The translations under genes were made by a program, and so were the position numbers. Shown here one piece after another: positions 44,172 to 52,101 of a stretch of DNA of 64,000 nt. Position 1 is the stretch's first letter, and each line of letters starts with the position of its first letter. The DNA is from Mycolicibacterium lutetiense (GTDB taxonomy: Bacteria > Actinomycetota > Actinomycetes > Mycobacteriales > Mycobacteriaceae). The notes beneath the pieces were generated by a model. That model ran no database searches. It saw nothing but the letters and a program-made list of their open reading frames with translations, and was not told the origin of the DNA. The stretch is from NCBI RefSeq assembly GCF_017876775.1, contig NZ_JAGIOP010000001.1, positions 248,001 through 312,000 on the forward strand, read 5' to 3'.

Positions 44172-45059
44172 CTAGCTGCGGCGGTAGCTCGGCGCGATCA
44201 TCAGCGGGACCGGTGAGTGGCGCAGGATCTTGCCGGCCGCCGAGCCCAGGAATACCTGGGCGAACGGCGCGGCCGCACCCGAACCCATCACCAGCATGTC
44301 TCCGGTGTTCCATCCGATGCTCTCGACCGCGGCATTCCAGTCGTGACCCGCGCCGACCACCACGTCGACGTCGGGAACGGCCATCCGGTCACGAATGGCG
44401 TTGAGCTGCTTGGTGATCTCGGCAATGGTTCGCCGTGACCACTGCTGGACCACCAACTCCTCGGCCGAGGTTTCGATGGTTCCGGCGAAGGCCGCGGTGT
44501 TGCGGACCGTGAACGAGACGATGCGCAGCGTGGCCTTCCACGCCGCGGCCAGCTCAGCGGTGGCCGGGATGAGCCCGTTGACATCGGCTTCTCCGCCGTA
44601 GGCCGCGGTGAGCCGGCGTATCCGTCCCTCGGTCTGCAGGTATCCGCGCGGCGCGAATGCCACCGGCACCCGCGCGGTGTGCACCAGGCGCTCGGTGACG
44701 CTCCCCAGCGTGACGCGCCCGAGCATGCCCGACGACGAGGAGCCGACCGTCACCAGCGTGGCCCGGTGAGCATCGGCAAGCTCCATCAAACCCGTTGGAA
44801 TCGAAGTAGATTCATGTACCAACGGGGTGACGCCGATATCGGCGGGCAGCACCGCTGTAGCCCGTTGCAACTCCTGGGTGGCTTGGGCGCGAACGTAGGC
44901 CAGATATTCGACCTCGACGGGGTCGTCCCGGGGCGGCCAAGCTCTCTCCACCACCGCTGCGGCGATCACCCGCTCCCCGGTGGTGCGGGCGAGCTGGACG
45001 GCCAGATTCAGGGGTGCGCCGCTGTGCCGGCTCGCGCTGAATGCCGCGAGGATCGTCAC
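44172..45059 (-). CDS. Universal stress protein, tandem Usp domains
   Basis: A 295-residue cytoplasmic protein with two UspA-type halves. The first (about 1-140) ends in TVGSSSSGMLGRVTLGSVTE...VPVAFAP, the ATP-binding GxxGxxxxGS(V) type pattern. The second (about 155-295) ends in VMGSGAAAPFAQVFLGSAAGKILRHSPVPLMIAP. GTG at 45059 overlaps the stop of the permease gene (GTGA), so translation is coupled and the longer frame is not used. It probably binds ATP and modulates the transporter or the stress response; this is inferred from the operon. Confidence 0.88.
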   Translation of the reverse strand: MTILAAFSASRHSGAPLNLAVQLARTTGERVIAAAVVERAWPPRDDPVEVEYLAYVRAQATQELQRATAVLPADIGVTPLVHESTSIPTGLMELADAHRATLVTVGSSSSGMLGRVTLGSVTERLVHTARVPVAFAPRGYLQTEGRIRRLTAAYGGEADVNGLIPATAELAAAWKATLRIVSFTVRNTAAFAGTIETSAEELVVQQWSRRTIAEITKQLNAIRDRMAVPDVDVVVGAGHDWNAAVESIGWNTGDMLVMGSGAAAPFAQVFLGSAAGKILRHSPVPLMIAPSYRRS

Positions 45060-46885
45060 GACGCGTGCTCCTGGGTGCGCACCCGCGCCACCACATGGGT
45101 CACCGGGATCTGGTAATCGGCGCGGGCCCGGTCGACGACATCGAATCGGTGCCACACCGAATCCTCCGGCGGCAGCGTCGCAATCACGATCTGGTCGGGT
45201 CGGAACGCCTCGACGGCACGGGCCAGGGCCCGCAGCGGACGATAGTCACCCAATTCCCCGTCGGCCGGTAACTGCTCGGAGCGCAGCGTGCTCAGCGTGT
45301 GATCGAGGCGGCGCTGGGCCGCGCGGGTGGTGGCTGCGGCGATGTCGAGCGGGCCGTGGGTGGCGGCCGCCCCGGTGTCGATCGGACTGGCCGGCACCAC
45401 CACCTGATAGACGGCGTCGCGGTCCGCGCCGATGCGGCGCAACTCGTCGAGTAGTTCATCGGATTCGACGGTCTCGTTGGCCAGCACCAACACCCGGTGC
45501 GGACGCGGGGCCCCGGCCGCCCGCTCAGGCTCGGGCGTTTCGGGCCGGCGCCCGACGAACCAGCGGTTGGCCAGGAACAGCAGGATCACCACGGCCCACG
45601 ATGCCAAGCTCAGGACCAGTTGCGAACGCACTTCCTCCTGCAGGTACATCTGCACCAGGATCGCCGCGATGGCCACCGCCGTGAGGATCGACGCCACCGG
45701 GAACAACCACATCTTCACCTTGAGCTGATCCGGGGAGGTCCGGTAGCGCAGCACGATCTGCGAGATGCAGATGAGGAGGTAGACGAACAGGATGATGGCG
45801 CCGCTGGAGTTCAGCAGGAACGCGAAGATCGTCTTCTCGGCGAACGCCGCCGCGATCACGCACAGGAAGCCGACCACCGATGACGTCAGGATCGCCGCTG
45901 CGGGTACCCCGCGGCGGGTGACGCTGACCAGTTGCGGCGGCGCTTCACGGCGGGCGGCCAGCACGAACAGCATCCGCGACGCGGTGTACATGCCCGAGTT
46001 CAGGCAGCTCAACACGGCCGTGAGCACCACGGCATTCATGATGTGGTCGGCGTAGGGGATGCCCATCTCGGTGAATGCGGAGACGAACGGCGATGCGGCG
46101 AGGTTCTCACTGTTCCACGGCAGGATCGTGACGAGCACGAACGCCGAGCCCACGAAGAACACCGCGATCCGCAGGATCACCGAGTTCGCGGCCCTGGCCA
46201 CGGCGCGTTCGGGATCGGCAGACTCCGCGGCCGCGATGGTGGCGATCTCGGCGCCGACCATCGAGAAGATCACCGTCACGACGCCGACGGTGACCGCCAT
46301 CGGCCCGAACGGGAAGAACCCGCCGTGCGCGGTCAGATTCGAGAAGTCCATCTCCTTGTGCGGCCACAGTCCGAAGATGAAGAGCATGCCCAGTCCGATG
46401 AACGCCAGGATCGCCACGACCTTGATGCCGGCAAACCAGTATTCGAATTCACCGAATGACGAGACGGAGAACAGATTGGTGGCAGTCATCGCGACCAACA
46501 GCAGCAGCGCCGTCAGCCAGATCGGGATGTGCACCCAGTACTGAATGATCTTGGCACCGGCGATGGCCTCGAAGCCCACCACGATCACCCAGAAGTACCA
46601 ATACAGCCAGCCCACCGAGAAACCGGCCCAGTTGCCCAGGGCATTGCGCGCATAGTCGGCGAACGAGCCGGTCGACGGATTGGCCACCGCCATCTCGGCC
46701 AGCATGCGCATCACCATGATGATCAACACGCCGGCCAGGGCATAGGTGATGAAGGAAGCGGGGCCGGTCGCGCCGATCACCACGCCGGATCCGACGAACA
46801 GTCCGGCGCCGATCACACCGCCGATCGCGATCATCGTCAGCTGTCTCTGACTGAGCGCCTTGTTCAACACCGGAGTCTCGCCCAT
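45056..46885 (-). CDS. APC-superfamily amino-acid/GABA permease with C-terminal Usp-like domain
   Basis: A 609-residue transporter. The first ~465 residues are 12 hydrophobic helices of the amino-acid permease type, with MIAIGGVIGAGLFVGSG at helix 1. They resemble the GabP/AnsP group of proton-coupled amino-acid permeases. The last ~130 residues (from about 478, HRVLVLANETVESDELLDEL) are cytoplasmic and resemble a UspA/GabP-type nucleotide-binding domain. ATG at 46885 has AAGGGG upstream. The tandem-Usp gene follows in coupled translation. Transported substrate unknown. Confidence 0.88.
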   Translation of the reverse strand: MGETPVLNKALSQRQLTMIAIGGVIGAGLFVGSGVVIGATGPASFITYALAGVLIIMVMRMLAEMAVANPSTGSFADYARNALGNWAGFSVGWLYWYFWVIVVGFEAIAGAKIIQYWVHIPIWLTALLLLVAMTATNLFSVSSFGEFEYWFAGIKVVAILAFIGLGMLFIFGLWPHKEMDFSNLTAHGGFFPFGPMAVTVGVVTVIFSMVGAEIATIAAAESADPERAVARAANSVILRIAVFFVGSAFVLVTILPWNSENLAASPFVSAFTEMGIPYADHIMNAVVLTAVLSCLNSGMYTASRMLFVLAARREAPPQLVSVTRRGVPAAAILTSSVVGFLCVIAAAFAEKTIFAFLLNSSGAIILFVYLLICISQIVLRYRTSPDQLKVKMWLFPVASILTAVAIAAILVQMYLQEEVRSQLVLSLASWAVVILLFLANRWFVGRRPETPEPERAAGAPRPHRVLVLANETVESDELLDELRRIGADRDAVYQVVVPASPIDTGAAATHGPLDIAAATTRAAQRRLDHTLSTLRSEQLPADGELGDYRPLRALARAVEAFRPDQIVIATLPPEDSVWHRFDVVDRARADYQIPVTHVVARVRTQEHAS

Positions 46886-46991
46886 ATCGCCACCCCTTCT
46901 CGCGTACGTGACGTGCATCACATCTCGTCAGAAGGTTGACGCTATGCCCGACGCCGAAACCGCGGGCGGCAATTCGGACGACGAGTTGTGC

Positions 46992-47603
46992 TCAGTTCCC
47001 GGCGGGGTTGCCCAGTCGCACGATCCCGCCCGCAGGCGTCAGCGCATGCGTCATCCGCACGTCGTGGGCGTCGGCGGGCAACGCGTCGACCAACTCGTCG
47101 TCCCGCACCACCGCGACCAGCCGCGCGTGTGGCGAGGCGTAGATCAGGCTGCGGTCGTAAAAGCCGGCACCTCGGCCCAACCGGTTCCCGTCGCGGTCGA
47201 CGGCCAGGGCGGGCACCAGTACCACCTCGGCGTCGGCGATCGATCCGGCGGGCAACCACGGCGGCGGAGGCTCGCGCAGACCGAACTCGGCGGCCACCAA
47301 CGTGCCCGGTTCGTAAGCGCCCCACTGCATCGGCAATGCGCGGCCGTCCATGTCGTTTCGGGCAACCGGAAGAAGCACGCGCACACCGAGTTCCGACAGG
47401 GCGTCCAGAAGGGCCGGCGCCCCCGGTTCGGAGCCCACCGGAGCGTAGGCGCACACCGTCTGGCCGCCGCGGACGAGAGTGGGCAGCCAGCGGCAAAGTG
47501 CCAGCGTCTCGCGGTCACGGAGGTCGGCCGGTACGGCCCGTCGTGCACGGAGAACGTCGGCTCGCAACTCGGTCTTGGTCGGCGGGGTCACGCCCTCCAC
47601 CAT
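46992..47603 (-). CDS. 5-formyltetrahydrofolate cyclo-ligase
   Basis: A 203-residue enzyme that converts 5-formyl-THF to 5,10-methenyl-THF at the cost of ATP. It shows the family patterns KTELRADVLRARRAVPADLR, YAPVGSEPGAPAL and the conserved C-terminal VPALAVDRDGNRLGRGAGFYDR. ATG at 47603 is used; GTG at 47591 with GGAGG before it is a good alternative. It is divergent from galU with only 27 bp between the starts, so the two promoters overlap. It corresponds to Rv0992c. Confidence 0.92.
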   Translation of the reverse strand: MVEGVTPPTKTELRADVLRARRAVPADLRDRETLALCRWLPTLVRGGQTVCAYAPVGSEPGAPALLDALSELGVRVLLPVARNDMDGRALPMQWGAYEPGTLVAAEFGLREPPPPWLPAGSIADAEVVLVPALAVDRDGNRLGRGAGFYDRSLIYASPHARLVAVVRDDELVDALPADAHDVRMTHALTPAGGIVRLGNPAGN

Positions 47604-47630
47604 TTCAGAACGAACGTTAGTGTGTGAACG

Positions 47631-48560
47631 ATGAGCACGTCTCACAAGGCGCCTGAGGTGCCGTTTCCCTACACGGCCGTGGTTCCCGCGGCCGGTCTGG
47701 GTACGCGGTTCCTGCCTGCGACCAAGACGGTCCCCAAAGAACTGCTGCCGGTGGTCGACACCCCAGGTATCGAATTGGTCGCTGCCGAGGCGGCCGACGC
47801 CGGCGCCGAACGACTGATCATCATCACCTCGGAAGGCAAAGACGGCGTCGTCGCGCATTTCGTCGAGGACCTGGTGCTCGAGGGCACGCTGGAGGCGCGC
47901 GGCAAGAAGACGATGTTGGAGAAGGTCCGCCGCGCCCCCGCACTGATCAAGGTCGAGTCGGTGGTGCAGGCCGAGCCGCTCGGCCTCGGACATGCCGTCG
48001 GTTGCGTCGAGGGTGCGCTGGCTCCCGACGAGGACGCGGTGGCGGTGTTGCTGCCCGACGATCTGGTGCTGCCCACCGGCGTACTGGAGATCATGTCGAA
48101 GGTGCGGGCCAAGCGCGGCGGAACGGTGTTGTGCGCGATCGAGGTCCCCGAAGACGAGATCAGCGCCTACGGCGTCTTCGACGTCGAGACGGTGCCCGAC
48201 GCGGCCAATCCGAACGTGCTGCGGGTCAAGGGAATGGTGGAAAAACCCAAGCCCGAGGATGCGCCGTCCCCGTACGCCGCCGCCGGCCGCTACCTTCTGG
48301 ACCGGGCGATCTTCGATGCACTACGTCGCGTTTCGCGCGGGGTGGGTGGGGAGATTCAGCTGACCGACGCCATCGCACTCCTGATCGAAGAGGGGCATCC
48401 GGTACATGTGGTTGTGCACCGCGGAGCCAGACACGACCTGGGAAATCCCGGCGGCTACCTGAAGGCTGCGGTTGACTTTGCGTTGGAACGTGACGACTAC
48501 GGCCCAGATTTGCGGCGGTGGTTGGAAGAACGGTTGGGTCTGACCGGACAGGAGGGCTAG
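47631..48560 (+). CDS. galU: UTP-glucose-1-phosphate uridylyltransferase
   Basis: GalU makes UDP-glucose for glycogen/trehalose and envelope glycans. The 309-residue product has the signature VPAAGLGTRFLPATKTVPKE at its N-terminus, the LGHAVGC substrate loop, the VLLPDDLV metal-site strand and VVHRGARHDLGNPGGYLKAA near the C-terminus. The start ATG at 47631 has almost no leader and probably lies close to the transcription start. moeA-like, rimJ and glpR follow in the same direction. Confidence 0.96.
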   Translation: MSTSHKAPEVPFPYTAVVPAAGLGTRFLPATKTVPKELLPVVDTPGIELVAAEAADAGAERLIIITSEGKDGVVAHFVEDLVLEGTLEARGKKTMLEKVRRAPALIKVESVVQAEPLGLGHAVGCVEGALAPDEDAVAVLLPDDLVLPTGVLEIMSKVRAKRGGTVLCAIEVPEDEISAYGVFDVETVPDAANPNVLRVKGMVEKPKPEDAPSPYAAAGRYLLDRAIFDALRRVSRGVGGEIQLTDAIALLIEEGHPVHVVVHRGARHDLGNPGGYLKAAVDFALERDDYGPDLRRWLEERLGLTGQEG

Positions 48561-48612
48561 CAAGAGCTGGCCCGGTCCCTCGCACGTCGGCCCGTAGATA
48601 GGAAGGCGTGTT

Positions 48613-49851
48613 GTGCGTTCGGTCGAGGAACAGCAGGCTCGGGTAGCGGCTGCCGCGGTGGCTCCCCGGCCGGTGCGAGTGGCCATCGCCGAGTCGCAAG
48701 GCCTGATGTGTGCCGAAGAGGTCGTGACTGAACGGCCGATGCCGGGGTTCGACCAGGCCGCGATCGACGGGTACGCGGTGCGCAGCGTCGACGTGTTGTC
48801 CGTGGGCGACGGCGCCGGTGAGATCAGCTTGCCGGTGATGGGGTTGATCGAGGCGGGGGCACGGACCCCGAGTCGCTTGCAGCCCCGGCAGGCTGCGCGC
48901 GTGCAGACCGGCGCGCCGATGCCGACGCTGGCCGACGCGGTGCTTCCCTTGCGCTGGACCGACGGCGGCGAGAGCCGGGTCCGGATCATGCGCAGCGTGC
49001 GCTCGGGCGCCTACGTCCGGCGCACCGGCGACGACGTGCAACCCGGTGACGTCGCAGTGCGGTCCGGCACCATCATCGGTCCGGCCCAGGTGGGCCTGCT
49101 TGCCGCGGTCGGACGGGACCGCGTGCTGGTGCATCCACGGCCCAGGTTGTCGGTGATGTGCGTGGGCGGCGAACTCGTCGACGTGTCCCGCAACCCCGGA
49201 ACCGGGCAGGTGTACGACGTGAACTCCTACGCACTGGCCGCGGCGGGCCGGGATGCGGGCGCGGAGGTCAACCGCGTCGGCATCATCAGCACCGACCCGG
49301 CGGAACTGCGGGAAACCGTTGAAGGTCAAGTCAATCGCAACGAGATCGTGGTCATCGCCGGGGCGGTGGGCGGGGCGGCCGCGGAATCGGTGCGCACCGT
49401 GCTCGCCGAACTCGGCGAGATGGAGGTGGCCCGGATCGCGATGCACCCCGGGTCGGTGCAGGGCTTCGGGCAGCTGGGCCGCGACCGCGTGCCGGTCTTC
49501 CTGCTGCCTGCGAACCCGGTCAGCGCGCTGGTGGTGTTCGAAGTGATGGTGCGTCCGCTGATCCGGCTGTCACTGGGCAAGCGCGCACCGATGCGCCGCG
49601 TCGTGAAGGCCCGCACGCTCGCGCCGATCAGTTCGGTGGCCGGGCGCACGGGATACCTGCGCGGGCAGTTGATGCGCGACCAGGACACCGGCGAGTACCT
49701 GGTGCAGGCACTGGGCGGGGCGCCCGGCGCGTCGACGCATTTGCTGGCCACTCTCGCCGAGGCGAACTGTCTGGTGGTGATTCCGAGTGAGGTCGACGAA
49801 GTCCGCACCGGTGAAACCGTGGATGTGGCATTCCTGGCTCAGCGCGGCTGA
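48613..49851 (+). CDS. moeA1: MoeA-like (gephyrin-family) protein, probably Glp, with altered active-site motifs
   Basis: A 412-residue gephyrin/MoeA-fold protein starting at GTG 48613. MoeA normally inserts molybdenum into adenylylated molybdopterin. The PGFDQAAIDGYA and TGAPMP motifs remain. Several others are changed compared with E. coli MoeA: TGDEL reads VGGEL, SGGVSVGEAD reads AGAVGGAAAE, KPGKP reads HPGSV and LPGNP reads LPANP. In corynebacteria the related Glp is a division protein that binds SepF and the receptor GlpR; the glpR homologue lies two genes downstream. I therefore favour a Glp role over molybdenum insertase. It corresponds to Rv0994. Confidence 0.88.
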   Translation: MRSVEEQQARVAAAAVAPRPVRVAIAESQGLMCAEEVVTERPMPGFDQAAIDGYAVRSVDVLSVGDGAGEISLPVMGLIEAGARTPSRLQPRQAARVQTGAPMPTLADAVLPLRWTDGGESRVRIMRSVRSGAYVRRTGDDVQPGDVAVRSGTIIGPAQVGLLAAVGRDRVLVHPRPRLSVMCVGGELVDVSRNPGTGQVYDVNSYALAAAGRDAGAEVNRVGIISTDPAELRETVEGQVNRNEIVVIAGAVGGAAAESVRTVLAELGEMEVARIAMHPGSVQGFGQLGRDRVPVFLLPANPVSALVVFEVMVRPLIRLSLGKRAPMRRVVKARTLAPISSVAGRTGYLRGQLMRDQDTGEYLVQALGGAPGASTHLLATLAEANCLVVIPSEVDEVRTGETVDVAFLAQRG

Positions 49852-49891
49852 TAAGACTTCATTCGATGAATGACGGTGTGACGAATCGACG

Positions 49892-50554
49892 ATGTGGATG
49901 AGCTGGCTGCGCTCCAGTGCTTCTTTTCACCCGGGCTGGCCCGTTCCGATCGGGCCGTTGCGCGTGCAGGCCGGCGTGGTGCGGCTACGCCCGGTGCGGC
50001 TGCGCGACGCCGCGGTGTGGAGCCGGATCCGGCTGGCCGACCAGGCTCACCTTGAGCCCTGGGAGCCGGTCAGCGGTGTGGATTGGCGTCTCCGCCATGG
50101 GGTTTCGTCATGGCCCGCGATCTGCTCGGGATTGCGCGGCGAGGCCCGGCGCGGGCGGATGCTGCCGTATGTGATCGAGCTCGACGGGGAGTTCGCCGGC
50201 CAGCTCACGATTGGCAACGTCACCCACGGCGCGCTGCGATCAGCCTGGATCGGTTACTGGGTGGCCAGCGACAAGACCGGTGGCGGGGTGGCGACGGGTG
50301 CGCTGGCGCTGGGGCTCGACCATGCCTTCACCGGGGTGCAGTTGCACCGGGTCGAGGCCACGGTGCGTCCGGAGAACGCCGCGAGCCGGGCTGTGCTGGC
50401 ACGGGTCGGGTTCCGCGAGGAGGGCCTGTTGCGCCGCTACCTAGAGGTCGACGGTGCCTGGCGCGACCATCTCCTGGTGGCGCTCACGTTGGAGGAGCTG
50501 AAACATTCGGCGTGCCAAGCGCTGGTTTCGGCGGGACGGGCCAGTTGGTGCTGA
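49892..50554 (+). CDS. rimJ: GNAT-family protein N-acetyltransferase (RimJ-like)
   Basis: A 220-residue acetyltransferase of the RimJ/RimL type. It has RLRPVRLRDAAVWSRIRLAD at the start of the domain, the acetyl-CoA-binding region SDKTGGGVATGALAL, HRVEATVRPENAASRAVLARV, and GFREEGLLRRYLEVDGAWRDH near the end. ATG at 49892 is used; ATG at 49898 is an alternative. It lies between the MoeA-like gene and glpR, the order also found around M. tuberculosis Rv0995. Its protein substrate is unknown; a link to the division module is possible only by position. Confidence 0.92.
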   Translation: MWMSWLRSSASFHPGWPVPIGPLRVQAGVVRLRPVRLRDAAVWSRIRLADQAHLEPWEPVSGVDWRLRHGVSSWPAICSGLRGEARRGRMLPYVIELDGEFAGQLTIGNVTHGALRSAWIGYWVASDKTGGGVATGALALGLDHAFTGVQLHRVEATVRPENAASRAVLARVGFREEGLLRRYLEVDGAWRDHLLVALTLEELKHSACQALVSAGRASWC

Positions 50555-50577
50555 GTCTTCGCGCCGACGGCGCGCCG

Positions 50578-50640
50578 CGTTGAGATTGCGCCCACGGTCG
50601 CGATTTCGCCGGATTCACAGCCCTGGAAGCAATCTCAACG
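50578..50640. repeat. REP-like palindrome D
   Basis: A perfect 12-bp inverted repeat, CGTTGAGATTGC (50578-50589) and GCAATCTCAACG (50629-50640). The interior contains CGGTCGCGATT and GGATTCACAGCCCTGG, which match the cores of elements A-C and E. It lies 24 bases after rimJ in the 234-bp gap before glpR. Confidence 0.8.
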
Positions 50641-50788
50641 AAAACCGGTCCACCGAACTGTTACTAATGTGGCAAATGTGGCTGTTGGTGCTTGTATCGA
50701 TTGAATTACAGGTGTGTAATTGTCTCGGCGCGCCATCGATGGATGCGCTGGTCACAGACCTAGCCTGAAGGGGAAAGGAGCAGGCGTC

Positions 50789-51970
50789 ATGCCAAGCATC
50801 CCCCAGTCACTGCTGTGGATTTCCCTCGTCGTTCTCTGGCTTTTCGTGCTCGTTCCGATGTTGATCAGCAAGCGCGACTCGGTGCGTCGCACCAGCGACG
50901 TCGCCCTGGCGACTCGAGTACTCAACAGCGGCCGCAACGCGCAACGGTTACGACGCGGCCCGGCCGCCGGGCATCACAGCGATCCGCACTGGCAGCACAC
51001 GGCCGACCACCTCGACGAGAAGCTCGACGACGACTTCGAAGAGGATGAAGAGCCGGCCGAGGTGCACGTGCGTGCCACCGTGCAGCACACCGTGGTGGTG
51101 GCCGCGGCGGTGGTGAGCGTCGAGACCGCCGCTGAGCCCGACTACCTCGACGTCGATGTCGTCGACGAGGATTCCGGTGCGCTGCCCGTCGGTTCGATGG
51201 CCGAAGCCGCCGAACCGGTTGTTGCGCCCGAGGAAGAGTCCGAGCCCGAACTCGAGTTGGAGTTCGAGACCGAGCCTGAGGTCGAAGCCGAGCCGGAACC
51301 CGAACCTGTCGCGGTCGAAGAGCCCGTCGAGGAGTTCGATTCTGTCGAATCGGAGGCCCAAACCGAGCGCATCGCACTGGATTCCGAGGACATTCAGGAG
51401 TCCGAGGATCCCGACGACCTTTCCGACGACGAGTACGAGTACGTCGACGACTCGTCGGGCCTGGAACCCGAGGCCGAGGACGAGCCGGTCGACGGGGAAC
51501 AGGCGGAGACGCCCGTCGCGTCGCTGAGTGCCACCCGCCAGCGCCGGTTCGAGTCCAAGACCTCAGCGGAGGTCACCGCACGCAAGTTCCGGTTCCGCAA
51601 GCGCGTGTTGGCCGTGCTGGCGGCCACGATCCTGTTCTCGGCGGGCGCTGCCTTGCTCGTGACGCCGTCGGCTTGGTGGGTGTGTGGCGGCGCGGCCACA
51701 CTGACCGTGCTCTACCTGGCCTACCTGCGCCGTCAGACCCGCATCGAGGAACAACTGCGACGTCGTCGGGCACAGCGGATGGCGCGGTCCCGGCTCGGCG
51801 TGGAGAGCACCGACGACCACAAGCTCGACGTGGTACCTGCCCGGCTGCGTAGGCCCGGCGCGGCGGTACTCGACATCGACGACGAGGATCCGATCTTCGA
51901 ACACCTGGCTTACGCGTCGTACGCGTCGACGGCCCGTGAATACGATCTACCGCGGGCTGCCGGGCAGTAG
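50789..51970 (+). CDS. glpR: Actinobacterial division membrane protein GlpR (SepX-like, Rv0996)
   Basis: A 393-residue membrane protein. One helix (about 6-25, LLWISLVVLWLFVLVPMLIS) is followed by a long cytoplasmic region (about 28-280) that is mostly Glu/Asp/Pro from about residue 85. Two further helices (about 283-325) and a basic C-terminal part follow (RRRRAQRMARSRLG). ATG at 50789 with AAAGGAG is chosen; the frame is open upstream but lacks a ribosome site. In Corynebacterium the homologue is the membrane receptor of Glp and influences division and polar growth. The MoeA-like Glp gene is two genes upstream. Confidence 0.87.
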   Translation: MPSIPQSLLWISLVVLWLFVLVPMLISKRDSVRRTSDVALATRVLNSGRNAQRLRRGPAAGHHSDPHWQHTADHLDEKLDDDFEEDEEPAEVHVRATVQHTVVVAAAVVSVETAAEPDYLDVDVVDEDSGALPVGSMAEAAEPVVAPEEESEPELELEFETEPEVEAEPEPEPVAVEEPVEEFDSVESEAQTERIALDSEDIQESEDPDDLSDDEYEYVDDSSGLEPEAEDEPVDGEQAETPVASLSATRQRRFESKTSAEVTARKFRFRKRVLAVLAATILFSAGAALLVTPSAWWVCGGAATLTVLYLAYLRRQTRIEEQLRRRRAQRMARSRLGVESTDDHKLDVVPARLRRPGAAVLDIDDEDPIFEHLAYASYASTAREYDLPRAAGQ

Positions 51971-52025
51971 AGCGGCCGGTTTCCGGTTCCAGGCCGGCGA
52001 CTGGTAGCCTTGCGTTCCGGTATCA

Positions 52026-52098
52026 GGGGCTATAGCGCAGTTGGTAGCGCGTCTCGTTCGCATCGAGAAGGTCAGGGGTTCGATTCCCCTTAGCTCCA
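52026..52098 (+). tRNA. tRNA-Ala (anticodon CGC)
   Basis: A 73-nt cloverleaf. The acceptor arms GGGGCTA / TAGCTCC include the G3:U70 wobble that identifies tRNA-Ala. The anticodon stem TCTCG/CGAGA encloses the loop TTCGCAT with anticodon CGC. The T arm is AGGGGTTCGATTCCCCT. Discriminator A is followed by CA, so the CCA end is completed after transcription. The original terminator now lies beyond an IS element at 53449. Confidence 0.97.
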
Positions 52099-52101
52099 CA
52101 A
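52087..52101 (+). repeat. 15-bp target-site duplication, left copy (tRNA 3' end)
   Basis: CCCTTAGCTCCACAA, the last 12 bases of the tRNA gene plus three. It is repeated exactly at 53421-53435 on the other side of the IS element. Confidence 0.85.

Noticed and set aside
46922..46991. Short plus-strand frame MPDAETAGGNSDDELC between the permease and cyclo-ligase genes
   Set aside because: It continues antisense through the cyclo-ligase gene and has no ribosome site or homologous feature.
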